Assembly: GCA_022478985.1 (NCBI GenBank)
Contig: JAKSZP010013342.1
Coordinates: 62,001 to 126,000, forward strand
Reading direction: 5' to 3'
Source of the DNA: Massospora cicadina
Taxonomy: Eukaryota; Entomophthoromycota; Entomophthoromycetes; Entomophthorales; Entomophthoraceae
Length of the DNA stretch: 64,000 nt
Shown here one piece after another: positions 55,218 through 64,000 of the stretch. The first letter of the stretch is position 1; each line of letters opens with the position of its first letter. The position numbers and the translations under genes are program-made. Under the pieces are notes generated by a model. That model was not told the origin of the DNA. It made no database searches and saw only the letters and a list, made by a program, of their open reading frames with translations.

Positions 55218-55770
55218 GAGGTTATCCATCCAGACAAACACTCTGGAGGTCTATGAGCTGCTAAAGCAAATGATGGCCCTTATACAAATTGATAATGGAC
55301 TTCTATATAAAAAATATGTTTTTCCTGGCTCCTATATGTACATCCATCAGCCATAACTATGACCATTATGAAACACATGCAACTGTAAGTCATAATGCTG
55401 CATAAATTCCCTTCAGTGGCTCAAGGATTAATGCTTCTGGGAGGACATGTTTGATTTCATTCACAATGTCCTAAAACATGTCTTCTATGTGCTAAGGAAG
55501 GGCCTATAATCCCCTAATTTTTAACAGCAATTCATCAGAATAATTTTCCCCTTGGCAATATCAGTATAGATATTATTGGACCACTACTTACAGCTTTTAT
55601 AGATACCACTATATTATAATTGCCATAGACCATTCAACAAAGTGGTATGAAGCTATCTCTATGGTTTCCACTATTATTAAAGCTACTACCTCAAATCTTC
55701 TCAAACACATTTTCATCAGGCATGGTATCCTAAAAGTTCTGCTCTCTGACTGTTAGGATATCAGCTCAAA
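55218..55770 (+). pseudogene. Integrase remnant of element C
   Basis: Plus-strand fragments read LIQIDNGLLYKKYVFPGSYM near 55276, the pre-zinc region. The catalytic core follows with ISIDIIGPLL near 55560, IAIDHSTKWYEA near 55619 and IRHGILKVLLSDC near 55715. SDC stands for the usual SDRG or SDKG. The frame ends near 55760, after which integrase similarity is lost, so C is truncated or interrupted there. Confidence 0.8.
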
Positions 55771-58300
55771 ATTAAATATTTGAGTAAATCTGATGTAAGG
55801 ATTTTGAACCTGGTCTAAAGATGTGTAAAGGGGAGCTAGTGGCAACTCAACTTCCTCCTCTGGAGCGAACACCAAAATTAAACACTGATGCTTTGTCTTT
55901 TTTTGATTATAGCTCGCTTCAGCTCACTAGGTTTCTTGCACAGGTTCTTTATACTTTTAATCAGTATTCATTAATAAAAATCTAATAAAATATTTGGGTT
56001 ATTGATACTAGTATGAAGACAAGTATCCATTTGAGCGTTTCATAACAAAACTATCTCTCCTACTAAGGGTTCTCCTTGGTACAATACAATCATCCTTTAT
56101 CCCAATTGGTGAAGGTACTAATAAACTCTCCAGATAACAAAAAGATTCCTCACCCTTCAACTATTCTTCTAAAGTTGGCAACTTCTGGATAACAACAGAA
56201 ATCAAACTACTGGCAGCAGGTTCAGAGGTTCTAAGTGAACTTCTACTCCTAAAGACATGACTCCTAATTTCAGCTTAGAGCTCCTCTCAAAGACTTGATC
56301 AGCAATTATAGTTCAGTAGCCTTCTTAGTTATTGATCTATCCCTTAATCACTCTTGACGCAGGAGCCGTGGAGAACTTGATAGTGTTATTTAGCTCAGGG
56401 ATATCTAGTTCCTCTACTATGAATCCAAAGTTTCTAAAAAATACAACAAATTTATAATAAGCGAGATATCATTATCTACAAGAATCTTATTCTGATTTAT
56501 TAAAATAATTAACACTGGGATATTAAGGTGATTTGGCACCCAACTCTTCTGTTGGCGCCCCGTTTGGAAAAGCAGCCATCGCCATTAATTTAAACTATAA
56601 CAAATCGCTTCAACAATAAAAGAGGCTTTCACTCATTTATCTACCTAGTCAGGATCAACTGCCAACTAGATAAATATTATCTATGGGTTGGATTTGGAAT
56701 TAACATTTCGCAACGCTTTCATCCAACCCCAGTAGAGTAATCCTATTAATCTACAACAATCTTAGATAATGGGACTCTTTACCCACTATCAGCAGGTCAT
56801 AGTGCCTAAAAGGTAAACCATCAGTTGCTGACACAAAAAACGTTGTCAATGCCCAGCAACTACTCAATATACCTTTAATCAATAGGCGACAAACATTGAT
56901 CAATTTTACAAGTAATTTTATCAGTATGAAAATTGACAGACTAATTGCTTGTTTATAGTCAGGGATATCCCCAATAAAAGACTAGCAATCTGGCAGATCA
57001 AAAACCTGAAGGAATACTTAATTCTTGTTAAAACTAATTTGCTAAACAATAGTTATAATATATAATGGTAACTCCCACATCCACTAGCGGAATTCATCCC
57101 TGAGTGGATATGCATATTTCATATATTGGATCATTTGGGATTATATGGTCATATTTAAAATTCTAGTATTGGAATATCCACAATTAACTTTATCTAAGCC
57201 TCCCAATATCAAGGTCCAAACCTTTTTATAAAAAGGCAATCAAATACTGTATAACAGAAGTAACCAGATTGCAGAATCCTCAAAATTCTACAATAGGTAT
57301 AGATCTTGGCTTAAATGCATTTGGTAGTTTCTTTAAAATACTGGCACTTGATTTCTTTTGATAATGTTCAGAATAGTTATTAATATTTTGAATGAAATAT
57401 CTGTTCTAAAACTATTGGTATTTATCCCAAAAAATCTGAATGTTACAATTACTGGCAACTAAAGCCAAGGATAATATATCATCTAATTGTTATCATCTAA
57501 CTTAAAATTTAAATTTATGTTATCAGTAACCAAAGTTGAGAGTTTTCACTAATCTAGTCATATAATCGCTATCTATTGCTTAGTAACTATCTGCTTATAT
57601 ACTTTATTATTATCTACCCTCTGCATATCCTAAATCCTCTCTCTGACATCAAATATAGCATCTAGCACTATAAAGAGTGTGAGGCTGTATTCTAATAAAA
57701 CATCATTTCCTCAAATCAATAATCTTTTTAAGTACCTTTTTTGGCTTTTTACTATTCAACTAGTGTAGATATTTTCTGTATGTTACAACTTTGGCAATAT
57801 ATCAAAGATACGCTCAAGGGGTTGCACAGGGTCAATCCCACTGAGCAACGGCGGATTATATGGAGATCGTTGGCCCCAAGATAATTTAAAAAAAATAATA
57901 AAACTTGAAGCTATTGCTTCTGGTACAACACTTTATTTTCATCTATTATATATCACGCAGCTCCTACTGCTAACTCTCTTCTTTTTAATAAAAAACCACC
58001 ACATTCCTTTTTCCCTTCACATTCATATCTTAGTCATTTCTGGTCAGTTTTGACCTTTTCTCTTGGTTACTCCATACTCGCTACTTTTTCAGGTTTTTGT
58101 ATCATCATTGAATCTTTTGCAGAATTCCTCCTATCCGCTGAGGTCAGCTTTGCTCATTGACAACTCAGATTATTCAATAATACTTATATTTGCCTAATCA
58201 CAACGGTTAACTAATTATCCGCTGGTGGTTATATTAAATTATTGTTTTGTCATATAAAATTTATTGACATTAACCCCTCTTTGACTGGTTGATAAGCTAT
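55771..58300. other. Unresolved retroelement debris
   Basis: Both strands have protein-like fragments and I could not decide between them. On the plus strand, ELVATQLPPLERTPKLNTDA near 55840 and LDAGAVENLIVL near 56353 could be gag and a protease DAG motif. On the minus strand the same DNA is partly open as well. TGGCGCCCC near 56563 resembles a lysine-tRNA primer-binding site but has no LTR that I can show beside it. From 57000 to 58300 the sequence is AT-rich. Confidence 0.35.
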
Positions 58301-59530
58301 AAGCTGTTCTTTAATCATCATGATGCAGCCCACCATGCAACAACAAAAACACACGCTTGAGACTTCAACCTTTTCTTTCATTTATGGCTCAACGCAGATC
58401 TGACTGACCCATACCACATACCACTCTCCCAGTTTCCCCTTTCTCTGGGCGATGAATTAGGGAATGAAATGGATGCTGTGACCTTCTGGAACAGAAGGAG
58501 ATCCCTCTCAAATTTGTTGGCCATTTGTCTTCGTTGTGCGCCCCATTTGGGGACATAGTGACCCAGTTATGCTGGGGAGGGGAGAAGAGCTGAGGCCCTT
58601 CATCTAACGATGTGGCTCAGCTCCTGGCAGAATGCTTCATCTGTCTAGTGCTCCCACCTCCCACCAAGCCTCATCCCACGGCATTGTCAGTCCAACTTAT
58701 GCTGTTCTTAGTTTGGTAGGTGGTAGCCAGTTGGTCAGGTTCCTTCCCCTGTGCTCTAACCCACTTCCAGTCCCTAGGGATGCACTTCAAAATGACCATT
58801 TGAATCGAATGTGATATTAGGTCGCCACAGTGTTTGCCACCCCTAGTGCCAATGACCCATCCCAATACCTCCCTGTCATGGCACTCCTTGACAACATGAA
58901 TTTTTTATTCATCACACGGGTGAATTAGGGTCAGGGATGGAGTGGCGCCAGGTGGCTTTTGAGTAGGCCCAGTGAGAGTTTTTTACACCAGTTGCTCCTT
59001 TCTCAGCTGCTTATCCTAGCATGGAGGAATTTCTTATGGATTGCCTGGCACTGGGCGCGACCTTTTCCCCTGAGATGGGACTCAACTTCTTGTGCGCCAG
59101 CCCCTATGACTCTAACCACCTCTTCTCAAATACTCATTGATCTCCTATGACCATCATCACATGTGGTTGCGGCTTTGCTCCTAGTGGGGCAAGAGTTGGT
59201 TTGGCTTGATCATCTGGCTAAGATATTGCCACCTCGCCTTTTACCCTGGTTCCCAAGTCTATCATCCTCCTCCAGTTTCACCACTATGTCCTTCCCTTAA
59301 TTTGCTGGCGTGACAGCCCCAGAGAAGATACCAACTCCCTCTCCCCCAACATGGCGGCCTCCACCCCCAACACCAACCTGAGAAGGGTCCAATAAATCTG
59401 CGCCACCCCTGAAGTGGCAAAAGAAGCAACGTGGGTCCCGCAGAGCAAGGCACAAGAATCACCACAAGAAATCAAGAAAGGGCGGGGAGACAAAATTTAG
59501 CTTAGCGGAAGAACCCAAGCAATGAAACCA
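58300..59530. other. GC-richer block with readable frames on both strands
   Basis: Composition rises clearly against the neighbours. On the plus strand, fragments such as MDAVTFWNRRRSLSNLLAIC near 58470, AAYPSMEEFLMDCLALGATF near 59004, and a basic end KKQRGSRRARHKNHHKKSRK near 59427 could be a Gag with a Pro-rich and basic C-terminus. On the minus strand 59493-59284 is also open. I cannot identify the family. It abuts the integrase end of element F. Confidence 0.4.
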
Positions 59531-59579
59531 ATAAAATTAGCTTATATACCTCATACAATGATCTTTTTTCCTGGATAAG

Positions 59580-60858
59580 TCTCTATTGAGGTTATATGCC
59601 TAAAGGAACTTTGCGTGCACTCAGTTAATAATACAACTGTTTACAGGGTCCTTGATAGTATAAACATCAACACCTGTTTTTTCTATTATCACAAAAGGGC
59701 CAGTCCAGATATTAGCTAGCTTATGCTTCCGCCCAAACCCATGCTGATCGTGGAATAGAACAAAATCTCCATTCTTGAACTGCACTAGCCTGCTACGCCA
59801 TACCTGATTAGCAGTCTAATTTTTAATTTTCTTGGATAATCTGAACAAGTACACTTTGGTTTGTAATTCAATCAATAAATTTGTTAAAGTTGTCAAGCGG
59901 CGTTGAGGATCCATTCCACTGGTATCTTTTATGCAGGCATAGAGCAGTGCAGGTAGATCGGAGTGCCATACATATAGTAACTGGAGAGGGCTCTTCTCTG
60001 TTGCTAAGTGGTAGCTAATATTGTAGGCGAACACATTGGTGGAAAGGAGGGTACTTCAATCAGAGGGTCTATCTGTAAACAACTTCTATAAATGTTCACA
60101 GTGTTCCATTAACCCGTTCAACCATTCCGTTGGATTCAGGGTGATTAGGTGTTGTTACAACCTCAAGGATGACATTCATTTCGTTGATATTGGGTAGGAT
60201 GTGAGAGGTAAAATTAGTTTTATTGTCAGTAAGTATAAATTTGAGGGCAGCCATGATGTCGAATTAAACATTACATCACAAACTTAGCCACAGTATCCGC
60301 CCCAGATCTTGTATTTCACATACCTCAACCCACCTGGTCAAATGGTCAATTGCCACCAAGATATACTTAGTTAAATTAGCTCCTATCAGCAAAGGCTGAA
60401 TGATATCAATGGCTACCATGTGCTAAGAAAAATAAGATTACACTAGCTGGTAAGAAGTCTTCTGGCAAATGGCTTCTCCACTTGGCAATGGTGGCAGCAG
60501 TAAATGGTTTCTAGCACATCAAAGTTCATGATTTCCCAATAGTATTTAATCAGTAAGAATTTCAATGTCTTACGTAATCCTCTATGACCATTGCCTCATG
60601 TGCACTCAAAATAATGTCCAGACAAGCAGAGGGTATTGGGAAACATAGCATATTGTTACCAATATGCTTATATAACTCCCCGTTTTTCCATATAATATTG
60701 GCCATCATCCCATCTACCGCCTGAATAATTTGTAGTTGTTCATCTGAATATTGATTACTGACCATTTTTTCATATATCAAGTAGCACAAATTTACCGTTA
60801 CCACAATTGTTGGTAACTGAGATAAGATGCAGCATTTTGATGCTTTGCGCCAGGACAA
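59580..60858 (-). pseudogene. Integrase remnant of element F
   Basis: The frame 60858-60562 gives the zinc-binding N-terminal region (IIWKNGELYKHIGNNMLCFP, then HEA and a following GHRGL-like stretch). The core between 60540 and 60060 is shifted. The C-terminal part has FAYNISYHLATEKSPLQLLY (60028-59970). After 59815 it reads VQFKNGDFVLFHDQHGF and a GPF-type IWTGPFVIIEK near 59690. No chromodomain is visible beyond it. Confidence 0.78.
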
Positions 60859-60899
60859 TGCAGTATTTCGAAATTATAAGCCTGATTCTTTAGGGACCA

Positions 60900-62120
60900 T
60901 ATAGCAAGGTGCCATTTGGGCTCAAGAAGGTTCTGTAACAAATTCAATGACGCATGATCTGTCACCACCTTAAATTTTACTCCATGTAGGTAGACTCAGA
61001 ACTGTTTGTAGGGATAAATCACAGCGAGCCACTCCTGCTCAGTCATGGTATAATTCCGTTTGTGGCAGTTCAAGATAATACTACAATATGCAATGAGGTG
61101 CTCCATGCCATCATCATCATCCTTCTGAGATAATATCGCCCCTATGGCGGAAAGAGACATGTCTTTTTACAATAAATTACATCTTGAAATTAGGGTATTT
61201 TAAGGCTGGCACACTAGCCAATACGTTCCATAAAACATCAAAAGCGTTTTGACAATTCTCAGTTCATTCAGAGGTGGCGTTCTTCTTTAATAACTCAAAG
61301 AGGGGAGACCCAATACAGCTGAAGTTAGGGCTGAATTGGCAGTAGTACCTAACCATCCCTAATAACGCCTGGATATCCCTCTTGTTGCCTGTCTGGGTCA
61401 TCTTTTGTATAGCTTCAACCTTTGCCAGCTGAGGACTAAGCCCTTTTTAGTCTACCAAGAACCCATGACATTATAATTGCTCCTTGGAAAAATGGCATTT
61501 TTGAGGTTTGATTTTTATGTTAGCTTGGGCAAAATTGTGGAACACTTTGTCTAAATGGCCTAAATGCTTGGTAAATATATGAGAGAACAAGTTGGTATCA
61601 TCGAGGTAGACTAGCATGAAGGACAGCTTCAGGTCACCCAAGATGGTTTCTATCACCTTAAGGAAAGTAGCTGGGGCATTGCATATCCCTTGAGGCATAT
61701 GCATGGGTTGAAACAACCCTTTTGAGTTTATAATAGTGGATTTCTCCCATTCCGCCGTTGAAAACTTGATTTTTCTAGTATCCTGATATCAATTTATGGC
61801 CAAGGAATAGTTGGCCTCACCCAGCCGGTCTGGAGCGTTGTCAATTCATGAGAGCAGATATAAATCTTTTTTCATGATATGATTAAGCTTCTGGTAGTCA
61901 TTACTACTCAATTAATGCTGTCCTTCTTCTTAATGATCAGCACTGGGGCCGCCCAGGGGCTCTTTGATGGCTCTAACATTACCTGTTTGATAAATTTATC
62001 AATTTCTGTGGATACAACCTCTTCTGCCACTTTGGAACAATGAATAGGCTGTGTTAAAAATTGGAGGGTGGTCTCCCATGTCCAACTGATGCACCCCACC
62101 ACGGCACATCCCAACTTGTG
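60900..62120 (-). pseudogene. Reverse transcriptase and RNase H remnants of element F
   Basis: The RT start reads PSKSPWAAPVLIIKKKDS near 61965-61912. MPQGICNAPATFLKVIETIL lies near 61700-61640, and the catalytic YLDD at 61597-61608 is intact. RNase H follows, ending with a recognisable third region near 61000. Among the elements here, F and A keep an intact YxDD. Confidence 0.82.
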
Positions 62121-62249
62121 GTCGTTGGATGCAAATATGTCTTGATACTTTTCAAACAGGCCATCTCCTTATCTATCTGGTCATCTGACAGCCCAGTTAG
62201 GGCCTCGTGCAGAACCATGGTCATTATGTTAGATGAGGTTTTTTCAAAT

Positions 62250-63100
62250 AGACCTAGATCCTCCCATGAATTGAAGTCATGTATATGATGAACTTCATCA
62301 ATGGGAGCAAATGCAGAAAGGCCACCACTTGGTGTCTTTGAACTACCATAGATTCCTTCTGTATGTTTGCTATTAAGACCTTCACTTCGCCATGCCCCAA
62401 TAACAGTAGTCCAGGAGCCACATGGGGTTTTAGCTGCAATTGTTGGTAGGGATCCATGAGTTCATAATATAGGCCTTTGGGGATGTCTATTTTGAGCTTT
62501 GTCCCTACTATGCCTGATGCCTGGAAGGTATACTTAAGGTGGTCGCAGCCCTTAGCATAATATCATTGCACTTGTAAATTTGGTTAGGGTAGCTCTGGTC
62601 CTCTTCTTCATCCGCCAATAGTGAACAGGAATTATGCCATCACTATACACAAGATTTATTTTACTAGAGTAGTTGGGTTCTTTTGAGACTCCTCTGGAGG
62701 TGAAATAGATAGAAACTGTTTCCCCAAAATCTCAAAAGTTTCCTCTACTTAACGACCACCACCCCAAATTTCCCCATTATGCGGCCCCAATCATCATGTC
62801 ATAATAATTATTAGGCAAGACCACGGAAAGAGCAGAGGCGCTAATTGACCTGAACCTCATAGGTAACGTGCTTTAGGCGCCCTCTTACACAGTGCGTTGT
62901 GCTCCAGAGGTTCCATACACTACCCAATGGTCCACATTAGGCTTTAGCGGAAGCCTAGCCACTAGCTGCGTGGGTATTATATTGGTGGGGGCGCCCACAA
63001 CTAGAAATGCTTGAATTTTGGTATTTCCTACAAAAATATCACTGTAGTTATACTCTGAATAAGTCAAACTGTTAGAATTTAACACATGAAAATCCATGGG
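62250..63100 (-). pseudogene. Protease and linker remnants of element F
   Basis: The frame 63097-62885 reads AFLVVGAPTNIIPTQLVARL, in which VVGA replaces the catalytic DTGA or DSGA, so the protease active site is lost. The frame 62457-62254 (GHGEVKVLIANIQKESMVVQ) is the linker before RT, comparable to the linker in element B. Confidence 0.7.
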
Positions 63101-64000
63101 CTTCTTGTTGTTGAGAAAAGTGACAATACTGGCGCCAACACAAGGATACGCTTAGACAATTTCCTCTTCTGCTATTGCAGCATTCACACCCTCTAATGCG
63201 GCCAAATCAACGGAGGGACTGTCTTTGGAAGCAATGTTACGCTCATGGATTTGCCAGTCATACGGTGTTTGTACATCTCAGCGGAACTCCAACGCTGTAT
63301 TCTTCTTCTCTCCTTTCAGTGGGAAGTCATCGATATTGTTGAAGGTTTGTTAGTATAATAAATCATCAGTTTGGGTCTTGAGCCCAACACAAAGGGATTT
63401 ATTAGAATTAACAGGGACAATTAAATTTTAATCAGCGGAGGTAGAGCATCCCATCTCTACTCCACTTAAACTTTTCCCTGTTCAGTCAGGGCTAGTGTAT
63501 GGCATAGGCATGCGGGTTGCCAGGGCAGTTAGCCAAATAATGGCCTCTTTGACTGCATGAGGAAAAGGCATTACCATATGGCTCACATATTTGTGATGCC
63601 CCTATAACCCCGTTTGGAACTTAAACAAGGGATTGTAATTTGACCAAGGGTAAGCTGAGTGACCATAGCAAGGGAGGAAAGGAGATTCCAAAGGGTTGAG
63701 TGTCCATGGATTACCCAAAGGATTATAGCCAAATTTTTGTTGTCTATTACTCGCCAAAAAATTGGTAACGGCTGCTGGGGCTTTTTGTTCCCTGTTGGGA
63801 GCACTAAAAATGATGGATAAGCGGCACAGAAATTAAACAATTTTGAGAAGGGTTACGTCATCATCCAAAATTGGAGTCATGACTTTATACAGCTCGCAAT
63901 ATGGCTTCACTGTGGAGGTCATTGTAATGCACACATCAGACTTGGATAAAGTCCCCGCCCCAATAACACGTGGGATTCCTCTGTAAAGTGGTCAGCAAAT
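63101..64000 (-). pseudogene. Probable gag part of element F (truncated)
   Basis: Upstream of the protease on the minus strand there are short frames such as 63840-63583 without an identifiable motif. Their position suggests the C-terminal part of gag. A zinc knuckle was not found. Confidence 0.35.

Larger units (their letters stand above)
34016..55770 (+). mobile_element. Gypsy element C, plus strand, split by four insertions
   Basis: Fragments in the correct order and orientation make one Gypsy element. Gag with a knuckle is at 34016-35100 and protease at about 35380-35568. The linker is at 40483-40955, the reverse transcriptase start at 46657-47004, the rest of RT and RNase H at 48075-49207, and integrase at 55218-55770. 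The gaps are occupied by element D, the Helitron, a 1.07-kb insertion and chromovirus E. The joins are in mid-domain, and coding content continues on the far side of each. The own LTRs of C were not identified. Confidence 0.8.
59550..64000 (-). mobile_element. Gypsy element F, minus strand, truncated by the window edge
   Basis: Read from right to left: protease about 63100-62880, linker about 62460-62250, RT about 62120-61460, RNase H about 61380-60900, integrase about 60860-59580. No LTR was found at the left end, where the GC-richer block begins, so the 3' end is either diverged or replaced. Domains are recognisable but carry stops and shifts. Confidence 0.82.

Noticed and set aside
49203..55222. 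Target-site duplication for chromovirus E.
   Set aside because: AGGCG and GAGGT do not match convincingly at the inferred ends, so none is claimed.
56555..56580. TGGCGCCCC as a lysine-tRNA primer-binding site next to an LTR.
   Set aside because: No direct repeat that could be the LTR was found beside it; left as part of the unresolved debris.

Overview
This window looks like eukaryotic, intron-bearing genomic DNA made almost entirely of decayed transposable elements. I recognise no host protein-coding gene, genuine tRNA or rRNA. It contains Ty3/Gypsy LTR retrotransposons (two with chromodomains), a Helitron whose Rep-helicase resembles the group common in arthropods, ORF1-only LINE derivatives and tRNA-headed SINEs. 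Together these suggest an animal with a large, slowly purged genome. The clade cannot be fixed from this sequence: the chromodomain elements look like the animal (vertebrate-type) chromoviruses, while the Helitron looks arthropod-like.

Layout. 1-4367: 3' part of chromovirus A (protease, RT, RNase H, integrase, chromodomain, 3' LTR), inserted in an ORF1-only retroelement (copy a, 4368-6714). The same copy a also carries a solo LTR of family A in the opposite orientation (4917-5811). 7.2-8.4 kb: a micro-insertion and two SINEs. 8766-11237: ORF1-only copy b. About 11.3-12.9 kb: a gag/LTR remnant with a 125-bp tandem repeat. 13-18.15 kb: AT-rich DNA with one micro-insertion and one SINE. 18154-24558: Gypsy element B with both LTRs. 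24.6-26.8 kb: unassigned. 26837-28744 and 29901-31792: ORF1-only copies c and d, each bounded by target-site duplications. About 32-55.8 kb: plus-strand Gypsy element C, split by element D (35569-40482, minus), a Helitron (40956-46656), a 1.07-kb insertion (47005-48074) and chromovirus E (49208-55217, minus). 55.8-58.3 kb: unresolved retroelement debris. 58.3-59.5 kb: a GC-richer block. 59.55-64.0 kb: minus-strand Gypsy element F, cut by the window edge.

How the pieces relate. Two non-LTR retrotransposition systems have left products here, but neither's reverse transcriptase is present. The first mobilised the ORF1-only elements and SINEs with unrelated heads, which all share one 3' tail (a CAGGTCAGC-like core followed by an A/T-rich AATAAA end). 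The second left five extremely short insertions of only 8 to 49 bp. Each is the 3' end of one sequence ending in CTAAAAAA and each is flanked by a 12-17 bp target-site duplication. Two lie in LTRs, and the partner LTR of the same element serves as the empty site: removing insert plus duplication makes the LTR pairs equal in length to within 1-2 bp. Most premature stops that can be interpreted in the pol, Rep and helicase frames fit C-to-T or G-to-A transitions (CGA, CAG, CAA or TGG codons), the decay expected of methylated, silenced repeats.
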